Assembly (NCBI GenBank): GCA_913774925.1
Contig: CAJYKB010000047.1
Coordinates: 22,713-86,712, forward strand
Direction of reading: 5' to 3'
DNA: 64,000 nucleotides
Source of the DNA: an uncultured Sphingomonas sp.
GTDB taxonomy: Bacteria; Pseudomonadota; Alphaproteobacteria; Sphingomonadales; Sphingomonadaceae
Position numbers and translations under genes: made by a program. Below the pieces are notes generated by a model. The model was not told the origin of the DNA and searched no databases. It saw only the letters and a list, made by a program, of their open reading frames with translations. Within the stretch, counting starts at the first letter, position 1. Each line of letters starts with the position of its first letter. Below are positions 34,686 through 43,125 of this stretch, in pieces.

Positions 34686-36314
34686 TCAATTCGGCCCCGT
34701 CGCCGGCCCCTCGCTCGCCGCCACCGTCGGCGTCACCGGCGGCGTGCCCGATTGCGCCACCGAGACCGCGCGGTCGTACCATGCCGCCAGATCGCGCTTC
34801 ATCGTCACCAGCGCCTCGGGGTTGAGGTAGATCATGTGCCCGCCCGGATAGTAGGTGAAGCGCAGGTTCGGGCGCTGCGACGGCTCCAGCATCATATGAC
34901 CCAGATCGTTTTCCGTGCCGAAGAACGGCGTCGCCATGTCGTACCAGCCGTTCATCGACAGCACCTGAAGATACGGATTGGCGCGCATCGCCGCGGCGAG
35001 GTCGATCGCGGTGTTGGGGTTGTTCTGCTGCCCCGTGCGACCCGGCGCATCGTGCTTCCAGTTCCATGTCCAGCCCGCCGCGTCGCGCGCCGACAACCGG
35101 TACGGCATCTCGGTCTTGTACCCCAGCCGATGCGTCACATAATCCTGGAAGCTACCGATGAACGCCCCGCTGATCGCCTCCGACGACACGTCGGTTTCGG
35201 GCCGCTCGCCCGCGGCGTCGCTGTCGGTGCCCATGTAGCGCGAATCGAACCGGCCGACGACGCGACGCTGGTCGCGCAGCAGCTCCTTCTGGAAACGCGC
35301 CAGGTCGACGCGCAGGTTGGCACGCTTGATGAAGTCCGGCGACAGACCGGTCAGCTCGCCCATGCGCTGCGCCACCTGGTCGCGCTCCATGGGCGAGATG
35401 TCCTGTCCCTTGGCGAGCGCGGTCATATAGGCGCCGGTCGCGAACTCGCGCGCCTGTTGCACCGCCGTGGCGACATCGGCGGGGCGGTTGGGCAGGCGGT
35501 TGTGATACCAGGCGGTCGCTGCGTAGCTCGGCAGATAGTTGATATAGACCTGGTCCAGCCCCGGCTGGCGATAGCCGTAGTTCATGATCGAGCTGAACAG
35601 CACGACACCGTTCAGCGCCATCCCGCGCTCCTGCAACTGATACGCCAGCGCCCCCGAGCGCAGCGTGCCGTAGCTTTCGCCGAAGATGAACTTGGGGCTG
35701 TTCCAGCGCCCGAACTTGGTGGCGTAGCGCAGGATCGCCTTGGCGAAGGCGTCGGCATCCTCGTCCACGCCGTAGAAGGCCGACGGTTTCATGTCGCCCA
35801 GCGGCCGCGAATAGCCCGCGCCGATCGCATCGAGGAACACCATGTCGGTCTTGTCGAGCAACGTGTGCGGGTTGGGCGCGACGTCGTAAGGCGCCGGTCG
35901 GATGAATTCCGGATTGCCGGTCTGGAGCCGGACCGGCGCGAACGACCCCATGTGCAACCAGAAGGTCGGGCTTCCGGGGCCGCCGTTGTAGAAGAAGGTG
36001 ACCGGGCGCTTCGTCCCCGGCTTCGTTCCGTCCAGCGTATAGGCGGTGTAGAACATCGACGCGGTCGGCTTCCCCTCCAGATCGCGCAGCGTCAGCGTGC
36101 CCGCGGTGGCGGTATAGCCCAGCCGCTTGCCGGCGACCGTCACGCTGCCGGTCGACCGCTCCTCGCGTTCCTCGATCGGAGCATTGGCATAGCTCGATTC
36201 GACCGCGTCGCGCTGCGCCTCGGCATTGCTCTTCGACGGCTTGGCCGCCTTGTCCTGCGCGGTGGCGGGGAAGGTGGCCAGCAACAGCCCGGCAGCAAGC
36301 GCGACACGCATCAT
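34686..36314 (-). CDS. Secreted serine carboxypeptidase-like S10 peptidase
   Basis: A 542-residue peptidase of family S10. The ATG at 36314 follows GGAAAG and opens a signal peptide (MMRVALAAGLLLATFPATAQ). The catalytic serine is in FGESYGTLRSGALA, the oxyanion region in TFFYNGGPGSPTFW, the aspartate probably in NGWYDMATPFFGTEND and the histidine in YYPGGHMIYLN. Bacterial S10 members are exported and cut C-terminal residues from peptides. It is divergent from a small hypothetical gene. An ATG at 36338 is possible but lacks a good ribosome-binding site. Confidence 0.9.
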   Translation of the reverse strand: MMRVALAAGLLLATFPATAQDKAAKPSKSNAEAQRDAVESSYANAPIEEREERSTGSVTVAGKRLGYTATAGTLTLRDLEGKPTASMFYTAYTLDGTKPGTKRPVTFFYNGGPGSPTFWLHMGSFAPVRLQTGNPEFIRPAPYDVAPNPHTLLDKTDMVFLDAIGAGYSRPLGDMKPSAFYGVDEDADAFAKAILRYATKFGRWNSPKFIFGESYGTLRSGALAYQLQERGMALNGVVLFSSIMNYGYRQPGLDQVYINYLPSYAATAWYHNRLPNRPADVATAVQQAREFATGAYMTALAKGQDISPMERDQVAQRMGELTGLSPDFIKRANLRVDLARFQKELLRDQRRVVGRFDSRYMGTDSDAAGERPETDVSSEAISGAFIGSFQDYVTHRLGYKTEMPYRLSARDAAGWTWNWKHDAPGRTGQQNNPNTAIDLAAAMRANPYLQVLSMNGWYDMATPFFGTENDLGHMMLEPSQRPNLRFTYYPGGHMIYLNPEALVTMKRDLAAWYDRAVSVAQSGTPPVTPTVAASEGPATGPN

Positions 36315-36407
36315 ATTCTTTCCGTTCGTCATCGACATAGCGTGTCATCGACCGTCGAGCGCCCACGCGTCAACGCCTGCTTAATCACGTTGCGTTAGCG
36401 TAACGGG

Positions 36408-36803
36408 ATGGAAGGCACCTTTCACTTTCAGGTGGATCCCGACCGCAACCTGATCGTCACCACGATCGCCGGCTTCTTCGACGAAGAGGTGTACGCCCGC
36501 TACCTGGCGGCGCGCGCCGCGGCGTTTCGCGAGCTGCGCTGCGGGCCCAACGAACATCTGTCGCTGTCCGACCTGCGCGGCATGAACATCCAGTCGCAGG
36601 ATATCGTCACCGCCTTTTCCTCGATGCTGGCACAGCCGACCTATCAGTCGAAGCGGCTGGGGCTGGTGATCGGATCCTCGCTGGCGCGGATGCAGCTGAG
36701 CCGCGCGCTCGGCGGACGCGCCGGCGGCAATGCGCAGCTGTTCCTCGACTATGCCGCAGCGGAACATTGGGTGCTGACGGGCGAGACGATGCCCGCCGCC
36801 TAA
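36408..36803 (+). CDS. Hypothetical protein, possibly SpoIIAA/STAS-like
   Basis: A 131-residue soluble protein that I do not recognise with certainty. The pattern of an N-terminal strand pair (GTFHFQVDPDRNLIVTTIAGFFDEEVYARYLAAR), a central helix and a strand (RLGLVIGSSLARMQLSRAL) is reminiscent of the SpoIIAA-like fold used for lipid or partner binding. No catalytic motif is visible. The last four bases overlap the 3' end of the exonuclease gene on the opposite strand. A GTTGCG-TTAG-CGTAAC palindrome just before the start may be an operator. Confidence 0.6.
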   Translation: MEGTFHFQVDPDRNLIVTTIAGFFDEEVYARYLAARAAAFRELRCGPNEHLSLSDLRGMNIQSQDIVTAFSSMLAQPTYQSKRLGLVIGSSLARMQLSRALGGRAGGNAQLFLDYAAAEHWVLTGETMPAA

Positions 36804-37798
36804 TCGTCCTCGTCCTCGAACCCGACCAGCGCAAGGGCGCGAGCGCGGATCTGACGCGTCATGCACCAGTGCACCAGTGCCTCTTCGCGCCCGTGCGTCA
36901 CCCACACCTCGCGCGGAGAGATTTCGGTCAGCGTCTCGGTCAGTTCGTCCCAATCGGCGTGATCGGACAGGATCAGCGGCAGCTCGACGTTCTTCTGCCG
37001 CGCGCGCTGGCGCACCCGCATCCAGCCCGACGCCATCGCGGTGATCGGATTGGGCAGACGCCGCGACCAGCGATCGTTGAGCGCAGAGGGCGGGCACATG
37101 ACGACGTGCCCCGCCATCGCCGCCTTTGGCACGCCGGTCGCCGGGATCAGCTCGCCCAGTCGCACGCCCAGCTCCTCGTAGAGGTCGCACAGCCGCTGGA
37201 GCGCGCCGTGGATGTAGATCGGCGCATCGTGCCCGCGCGCGCGCAGCTCCGCGATAACACGCTGCGCCTTGCCCAGCGCGTACGCGCCCACCACGACGCA
37301 CCGCGTCGGGTTGGCGTGGAGCCGCGCGATCAATTTGTCGATCTCGTCGCCGGTATCGGGGTGGCGGAAGACGGGCAGTCCGAATGTCGCCTCGGTGATG
37401 AAGACGTCGCACGCCACCGGCTCGAAGGGGGCGCATGTCGGATCCTCGCGACGTTTGTAGTCGCCGGACACCACGACGCGCTCGCCGCGATGGTCGAGCA
37501 CGATCTGCGCCGATCCCAGCACATGCCCGGCGGGGACGAAACCGATCGTGACGTCGCCCATCGTGATGCTGCCGCCATAGGGGACGGGATGGCCCGCTTG
37601 CGCGCCGTAGCGCGCGTCCATGATCGCCAGCGTCTCCGGCGTCGCCCAGACCGCGCCGTGCCCGCCGCGCGCGTGATCGGCATGGCCATGCGTCACCAGC
37701 GCGCGGGGCTGCGGAACGGAGGGATCGACCCAGGCGTCGGCAGGGCGGACGTAGATGCCGGTCGGATGTGGTTCCAGCCAATCGCCTAACGTCGCCAT
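36800..37798 (-). CDS. Ligase-associated DNA exonuclease (MBL-fold/beta-CASP)
   Basis: A 332-residue metallo-beta-lactamase-fold nuclease of the SNM1/YSH1-like type that accompanies an ATP-dependent DNA ligase in a DNA-damage module. The metal site HxHxDH is seen in VTHGHADHARGG, with SGDYKRREDPTCAPFEP and ILSDHADWDELTETL supplying further ligands, and VWVTHGREEAL near the end. The Lhr-like helicase of the same module starts 300 bases away on the other strand. The ATP-dependent ligase that usually lies downstream is not there: the next gene is an unrelated hypothetical. Confidence 0.9.
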   Translation of the reverse strand: MATLGDWLEPHPTGIYVRPADAWVDPSVPQPRALVTHGHADHARGGHGAVWATPETLAIMDARYGAQAGHPVPYGGSITMGDVTIGFVPAGHVLGSAQIVLDHRGERVVVSGDYKRREDPTCAPFEPVACDVFITEATFGLPVFRHPDTGDEIDKLIARLHANPTRCVVVGAYALGKAQRVIAELRARGHDAPIYIHGALQRLCDLYEELGVRLGELIPATGVPKAAMAGHVVMCPPSALNDRWSRRLPNPITAMASGWMRVRQRARQKNVELPLILSDHADWDELTETLTEISPREVWVTHGREEALVHWCMTRQIRARALALVGFEDEDD

Positions 37799-37846
37799 CG
37801 CGCTTCAACTCGCGAGCCGGCGGATCGTATCCGATGGCGTTGGAGG

Positions 37847-38051
37847 GTTCGCGCGGAGGCGCGGAGACGCGGAGGGACTTCGCGTAACGACACATCCTGC
37901 CCCACACGCCCCGGCCATGAGCTCGCGCAGAGCACGCAGAGGACGCAAAGCGGGAGCGCCGGAGGCAGGTTCACCTTCCTCCCATCAAAATGACGATCTG
38001 CTGCCGCGGACTCGTGCGGCGAGCGCGCCTTCTCCGCGCCTCCGCGTGAAC
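37847..38051. repeat. Long inverted-repeat element, copy 2
   Basis: Left arm GTTCGCGCGGAGGCGCGGAG (from 37847) and right arm CTCCGCGCCTCCGCGTGAAC (to 38051) match the arms of the element at 3535-3672. The interior carries further CGCAGAGGACGCAAAG-type repeats. It fills nearly all of the 295-base gap between the exonuclease and helicase genes and ends 43 bases before the helicase start. Confidence 0.82.
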
Positions 38052-38093
38052 ATCACTCTGGCGGCACGCAGCGACGCTTCCTAAATCAGCACC

Positions 38094-40502
38094 TTGTCCC
38101 AGCTGCCCCCCGCCCTCACCGACTGGTTCGCCACCCGCGGCTGGCAGCCCCGGCGGCATCAGCTGGCGATGCTGGACGAGGCGCGCGCGGGCCAGCATGC
38201 GCTGCTGATCGCCGCTACCGGGGCGGGCAAGACGCTCGCGGGGTTCCTCCCCACCCTCGCCGAGCTGATCGAGACGCCGCACGACGGCCTCCACACCCTC
38301 TACGTCTCACCGCTCAAGGCGCTGGCGGTCGATATCCAGCGCAACCTCGTCACCCCGATCGACGAGATGGGCGTGCCGATCCGCGTCGAAACCCGCACCG
38401 GCGACACGCCTTCCGACCGCAAGGCACGCCAGCGCGTCAAACCGCCGCACATCCTGCTCACGACGCCGGAATCACTGTCGCTGCTGCTCAGCTATCCCGA
38501 CGCCGCGACGATGTTCGCGGGGCTGCGCACGATCGTGGTGGACGAGGTCCATGCCTTCGCCACTGGCAAGCGCGGCGACCTGCTCGCCTTGTGCATGGCC
38601 CGGTTGCAGCGGATCGCGCCCGCGCTCCGCCGCGTCGCGCTGTCCGCCACCGTCGCCGATCCGGACGGCTACCGCGCCTGGCTGGCCCCGGACGGCGATA
38701 TCGATCGCGTCGCGCTGGTCGAGGGCGACACCGGCGTCGACCCCGATATCGCGATCCTGCTGCCGCAGGGTCGGGTCCCCTGGGCGGGCCATTCGGGTCG
38801 CTATGCCGCCGAGCAGGTGATGGCGGAGATCGAGACGCACCGCACCTCGATCGTCTTCTGCAACACCCGCAGCCTTGCCGAGCTGATCTTCCAGGATCTG
38901 TGGAAGGCGAACGCGATGCAGCTGCCGATCGGCATCCACCACGGCAGCCTGGAGAAGGAAGCGCGCCGCAAGGTAGAAGGGGCGATGGCGGCGGGGCGGC
39001 TGCGCGCGCTGGTCGCGACCGCCAGCCTCGACCTGGGGGTCGACTGGGGCGATGTCGACTGCGTGATCCAGATGGGCGCGCCCAAGGGATCGTCGCGCCT
39101 GCTCCAGCGCATCGGCCGCTCCAATCACCGGCTCGACATGGCGAGCGAGGCGATCCTCGTGCCGGGCAACCGCTTCGAATATCTGGAGGCGCGTGCCGCG
39201 CTCGACGCGGTGGAGGCGGGCGAGCTCGACGCCGACGTCTTCCGCATGGGCGCGCTCGACGTGCTGGCGCAGCATGTCATGGCCTGCGCCTGCGCCGCAC
39301 CGTTCGACCAGGCCGAGATGCTGGACGAAATCCGCTCCGCGCTGCCCTATTCCGCGCTGACCGACGACCTGTTCGACCGCGTTCTCGGTTTCATCCGCGA
39401 CGGCGGCTACAGCTTGCGCGCCTACGACCGCTTCAAGCGGCTGACGCAGGATACGGACGGCAAGTGGCGCGTCAGCCATCCGAAGTTCGTGGCGCAGCAC
39501 CGCCTCAACGCCGGGATCATCGTCGAGGCGACGATGCTCAAGGTCCGTTTCCGCAACGGCCGCGCACTGGGCAAGGTGGAAGAAGGCTTTGCGTCGACGC
39601 TCAGCCACGGCGACACGTTCTTCTTCGCTGGCCTCAGCCTGGAGGTGGAGAAGATCGATACCGAGGACCTGATCGTCCGCGCCACTTCGCGCCCGGCGCG
39701 CATCCCCACCTACGGCGGCAGCCGGATGCCGCTGTCGACCAACCTCGCCAACCGCGTCCGTCACTTCCTGGCGGAGCCGCAGGAGTGGCACCGCTTTCCC
39801 GACGACGTGCGCGAATGGCTGGAGATCCAGCAGCGCCGCTCCACCCTGCCCGCCCCCGACCAGCTGCTGGTCGAGACGTTCCCGCGCGAGGGGCGCCACT
39901 ATATGGTCGCCTACAGTTTCGAGGGGTGGAATGCGCACCAGTCGCTGGGCATGCTGGTGACCAAGCGGATGGAGACCATGGGGCTCAAGCCGCTCGGCTT
40001 CGTCGCCAACGATTACGCCATCGCGTGCTACGGGCTGGAGCGGGTGGAGGATCCCGCCGCGCTGTTTTCCGCCGATATCCTGGAGCATGAGTTCGTCGAA
40101 TGGGTCGAGCGCTCGCACCTGCTCAAGCGTGCGTTTCGCGAGGTCGCGGTGATCGGCGGGCTGGTCGAGCGCCAGCATCCCGGCAAGCGCAAGACCGGCA
40201 AGCAGGTCACCTTCTCCACCGACCTGATCTACGACGTGCTGCGCAAGTACGAGCCGGGGCACGTTCTGCTGGAGGCCGCCTGGGCGGATGCGCGCGCGCG
40301 GATGACCGATGTCGGCCGACTCGCCGACCTGCTCGATCGCGCGGCGGATACGATGGTCCATGTCGACCTGCCGCGTGTCACCCCGCTCGCAGTGCCGGTG
40401 TTGACGCTGATCGGGCGCGAGAAGGTCGCCACCGGCAGCGCCGACGATGCGCTGCTGATCGAGGCGGAGGCACTGGCGGCCGAGGCGATGCAGGTGGAAT
40501 GA
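38094..40502 (+). CDS. Ligase-associated DNA-damage-response DEXH helicase (Lhr-like)
   Basis: An 802-residue superfamily 2 helicase. Walker A is ATGAGKTLAGFLP, the DEXH box VVDEVHAFATGKRG, SAT motif ALSATVADPDG, and motif VI QRIGRSNHRLD, all in the Lhr-core order. The Lhr-specific C-terminal winged-helix and beta-barrel region follows. The only sensible start is a TTG at 38094, which is followed by the expected SQLPPALTDWFATRGW. It belongs to the exonuclease/ligase/helicase/PdeM set used against crosslink-type damage. Its long antisense shadow ORF is rejected. Confidence 0.92.
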   Translation: MSQLPPALTDWFATRGWQPRRHQLAMLDEARAGQHALLIAATGAGKTLAGFLPTLAELIETPHDGLHTLYVSPLKALAVDIQRNLVTPIDEMGVPIRVETRTGDTPSDRKARQRVKPPHILLTTPESLSLLLSYPDAATMFAGLRTIVVDEVHAFATGKRGDLLALCMARLQRIAPALRRVALSATVADPDGYRAWLAPDGDIDRVALVEGDTGVDPDIAILLPQGRVPWAGHSGRYAAEQVMAEIETHRTSIVFCNTRSLAELIFQDLWKANAMQLPIGIHHGSLEKEARRKVEGAMAAGRLRALVATASLDLGVDWGDVDCVIQMGAPKGSSRLLQRIGRSNHRLDMASEAILVPGNRFEYLEARAALDAVEAGELDADVFRMGALDVLAQHVMACACAAPFDQAEMLDEIRSALPYSALTDDLFDRVLGFIRDGGYSLRAYDRFKRLTQDTDGKWRVSHPKFVAQHRLNAGIIVEATMLKVRFRNGRALGKVEEGFASTLSHGDTFFFAGLSLEVEKIDTEDLIVRATSRPARIPTYGGSRMPLSTNLANRVRHFLAEPQEWHRFPDDVREWLEIQQRRSTLPAPDQLLVETFPREGRHYMVAYSFEGWNAHQSLGMLVTKRMETMGLKPLGFVANDYAIACYGLERVEDPAALFSADILEHEFVEWVERSHLLKRAFREVAVIGGLVERQHPGKRKTGKQVTFSTDLIYDVLRKYEPGHVLLEAAWADARARMTDVGRLADLLDRAADTMVHVDLPRVTPLAVPVLTLIGREKVATGSADDALLIEAEALAAEAMQVE

Positions 40503-40528
40503 CCCGCGTGCCCGGTGCCTCACCCCCC

Positions 40529-40627
40529 GTTCGCCCTGAGGAGCCGTTGAGCGAAGTCGAAACGGCGTCTCGAAGGGCATGTGCTTCGAGAGGAGGCTTC
40601 GACAAGCTCAGCCTCTCCTCAGCACGC
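40529..40627. repeat. Imperfect palindromic repeat (TTGAGCGAAGTCGAA / TTCGACAAGCTCAG type)
   Basis: Left arm GTTCGCCCTGAGGAGCCGTT plus GAGCGAAGTCGAAACGG, right arm GGCTTCGACAAGCTCAGCCT plus CTCCTCAGCACG. This is a common sphingomonad-type intergenic repeat located after the helicase gene; it could fold into a long hairpin. Confidence 0.7.
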
Positions 40628-40690
40628 AAGGGGTAATGGGTCGATACTCCCTGCTGGCAGAACGGCCGGAACGGGCGTACCATCGACGAC

Positions 40691-41611
40691 ATGGAGAGGT
40701 GGATCGCGCTGGCGCTGATGGCGGTGGCCGTCCCTGCGGCGGCGCAGGAGGCGCCGGACCCTGCGACCGGCGAACCGGCAGGCGAGGATCTCTCCTTTCT
40801 GACCGCCGACACGCGCATGACCGTGCCGGTCCAGATTGCGGGCGCCGGTCCCTACGACTTCGTCATCGATACCGGCGCGCAGCGCAGCGTCATCTCGCGC
40901 CAGCTGGCGCGGCATCTGGGGCTGCCCGCGGGGCGGCGCGTCCGGCTGACCGCGATGGCGGGGACGAGCGAGGTCGACACCGTCATCGTCCCCTCGCTAT
41001 CGGTCAGCACGCTCGGCGGGCAGCAGATCGAGGCGCCCGCGCTGGAGGCGAGCAATCTCGGCGCGCCGGGCATGCTCGGGATCGACACGCTCCAGGGTCA
41101 TGCGCTGGCGATCGACTTCGATACCGAGCGGATGACGGTCGTTCCCACCGAGCGCCGCCGCACGCGGCCGGCGGGACCGGACGAGATCGTGATCCAGGCG
41201 CGCGACATGTTCGGCCAGCTCGTCGTCACCAACGCCACCGTGGCCGGTCGCAGGGTGCGCGTCGTGCTCGACACCGGCACGGCGGTGAGTCTCGGCAACC
41301 CCGCGCTGCTTCGCCTGCTGGGCAAGCAGCGCAAGGGCGAGCCGGCGGTCTTCACCAGCGTGCTGGGGCAGCAATTGGTCGGCGACTATGCCGTGCTGCG
41401 CGAGATGACGCTGGGCAGCGCGACGATCCGTGCGCTGACCGTCGCCTTTGCCGATGCCGCGCCGTTCCGTGCCTTTGGTCTCCGCGACAAGCCTGCGATC
41501 CTGCTCGGGATGGATGCGCTGCGGCTGTTCCGCCGCGTCCGCATCGACTTCGCCAACCGCGAGCTGCGGCTGGTGATGCCGCGCGACGTCATCCGCGCCG
41601 CGCCCTCCTAA
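40691..41611 (+). CDS. Secreted aspartic protease with two retropepsin-like domains
   Basis: A 306-residue exported protein. After a signal peptide (MERWIALALMAVAVPAAAQ) there are two retropepsin-like halves, each with its own catalytic triplet: Asp60-Thr-Gly in VIDTGAQRS and Asp194-Thr-Gly in VLDTGTAVS. Each half has a matching second-loop pattern (GMLGIDTLQGHALAIDFD and LLGMDALRLFRRVRIDFANRELRL). Most bacterial members of this fold have one domain and dimerise; this one could form the active site within a single chain like pepsin. Its substrate is unknown. An M20 peptidase follows 62 bases later. Confidence 0.85.
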   Translation: MERWIALALMAVAVPAAAQEAPDPATGEPAGEDLSFLTADTRMTVPVQIAGAGPYDFVIDTGAQRSVISRQLARHLGLPAGRRVRLTAMAGTSEVDTVIVPSLSVSTLGGQQIEAPALEASNLGAPGMLGIDTLQGHALAIDFDTERMTVVPTERRRTRPAGPDEIVIQARDMFGQLVVTNATVAGRRVRVVLDTGTAVSLGNPALLRLLGKQRKGEPAVFTSVLGQQLVGDYAVLREMTLGSATIRALTVAFADAAPFRAFGLRDKPAILLGMDALRLFRRVRIDFANRELRLVMPRDVIRAAPS

Positions 41612-41673
41612 CCAGTTGCGCGGCGCGACTTTCGCTGCGACGTTCGCGCCCGAGAGAATGCAAGGGAGAGCGC

Positions 41674-43071
41674 ATGCGCAAGGTGGGAATGATCGCCGCG
41701 GCCGTAATGGCGGCGGTGCCGGTGGCGGCAGGAGCGCAAGCGCGCGCGGACGAAAAGGCGTTCTTCGACCTGTACAAGGAAATGGTCGAGACCAACACCG
41801 TGGCGAAGGTCGGGAGCTGCACCAGGGCGGCGGCGCAGGTCGGCGCTCGGCTGAAGGCGGCTGGTTTCGCCGACAGCGACATCACCTATTTCTCGGTGCC
41901 GGAACATCCCGAGGACGGCGGCATCGTCGCCATCCTGAAGGGCAGCGAGGCGGGCGTGAAGCCGATGCTGCTGCTCGGCCACCTCGACGTGGTGGAGGCC
42001 AAGCGCGCCGACTGGCAGCGCGACCCGTTCAAGCTGGTCGAGGAAGACGGCTATTATTACGCGCGCGGAACCGTCGACGACAAGGCGATGTCCGCGATCT
42101 GGGCCGACGCCTTCGTCCGCTTCAAGCAGCAGGGCTATCGCCCGAAGCGCACGATCAAGCTGGCGCTGACCTGCGGCGAGGAGACGACCTGGGCATTCAA
42201 CGGCGCGCAATGGCTGGCGCAGAACAAGCCGGACCTGATCGCGGCGGAGTTCGCACTGAACGAGGGCGGCGGCGGGCTGCTCGACGCCAAGGGCAAGCGC
42301 CAGCTGCTGAGCGTGCAGGTGGGCGAGAAGGCGGCGCAGAACTATACCCTGCTCGCGACCAATCCCGGCGGGCACAGCTCCGCACCGACGCCGGAGAACG
42401 CAATCTACGAGCTCGCCGACGCGATCAAGGCGGTGCAGGGCTACGAGTTCCCGGTGAAGTTCACCGACACTACCCGCGCCTTCTTCGCCGCGAATGCCAA
42501 GATGCGCGGCGGCGAGCTGGGGGGTGCGATCACCCGGCTGCTCGCCAATCCGCAGGACAAGGCCGCCGACGCGATCGTCAGCCGCGACAAGGTGATGCAT
42601 TCGACGCTGCGCACCACCTGCGTCGCGACGCTGGTCGAGGCGGGTCATGCCGAAAACGCGCTGCCGCAGCGCGCCACCGCCAACGTCAACTGCCGCATCT
42701 TCCCCGGCGAGACGGTCGACACCACGCTCGCGAAGCTGAAGGAGCTGGCGGGGCCGAAGGTGACCGTCACCGCCAACCAGCCGATCCGCCCGATCGCGGT
42801 CCCGCCGACGCTCGACCCGAAGATCATCGGCCCGATGGAAGCCGTGGCGAAGAAGCATTTCCCCGGCGTCCCGATGCTGCCGACGATGTCGACCGGCGCC
42901 ACCGACGGCATCTTCCTGGAGGCGATCGGCATCCCGGTCTATGGCGCGCCGGGCACGTTCCTCGACCCCGATTTCAACGGCATCCACGGGCTGAACGAGC
43001 GCATTCGCGTGTCGTCGCTCTATGGCGCGCGCGATTATCTGTTCGATCTGGTGAAGGCGTACGCGGGGTAA
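41674..43071 (+). CDS. Secreted M20/M25/M40-family metallopeptidase
   Basis: A 465-residue zinc amidohydrolase/peptidase. The ATG at 41674 follows AAGGGAG and starts a signal peptide (MRKVGMIAAAVMAAVPVAAGAQ). The metal ligands are in LLLGHLDVVEA, ARGTVDDKAM and TCGEETTW, with the dimerisation domain between about residues 215 and 340 and the last ligand region NGIHGLNERI. M20 enzymes trim dipeptides or amino-acid derivatives. It may form an operon with the aspartic protease upstream as an extracytoplasmic peptide-degrading pair. Confidence 0.92.
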   Translation: MRKVGMIAAAVMAAVPVAAGAQARADEKAFFDLYKEMVETNTVAKVGSCTRAAAQVGARLKAAGFADSDITYFSVPEHPEDGGIVAILKGSEAGVKPMLLLGHLDVVEAKRADWQRDPFKLVEEDGYYYARGTVDDKAMSAIWADAFVRFKQQGYRPKRTIKLALTCGEETTWAFNGAQWLAQNKPDLIAAEFALNEGGGGLLDAKGKRQLLSVQVGEKAAQNYTLLATNPGGHSSAPTPENAIYELADAIKAVQGYEFPVKFTDTTRAFFAANAKMRGGELGGAITRLLANPQDKAADAIVSRDKVMHSTLRTTCVATLVEAGHAENALPQRATANVNCRIFPGETVDTTLAKLKELAGPKVTVTANQPIRPIAVPPTLDPKIIGPMEAVAKKHFPGVPMLPTMSTGATDGIFLEAIGIPVYGAPGTFLDPDFNGIHGLNERIRVSSLYGARDYLFDLVKAYAG

Positions 43072-43096
43072 CCGCCACTCCTCGTCCGTCATCGTC

Positions 43097-43124
43097 CGTC
43101 ATCCCCGCCTTCGCGGGAATGACG
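43097..43124. repeat. Dispersed palindromic repeat, single hairpin
   Basis: CGTCATCCCCGCC-TT-CGCGGGAATGACG between the convergent M20 peptidase and histidine kinase genes, ending one base before the kinase stop codon at 43126. Same family as 28980, 34644 and 50050. Confidence 0.82.
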
Positions 43125-43125
43125 G

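Noticed and set aside
40579-41673. N-terminal 365 residues of the 830-residue ORF
   Set aside because: This part is a frame shadow over the aspartic protease gene; the M20 peptidase proper begins at 41674 with its own ribosome-binding site and signal peptide.
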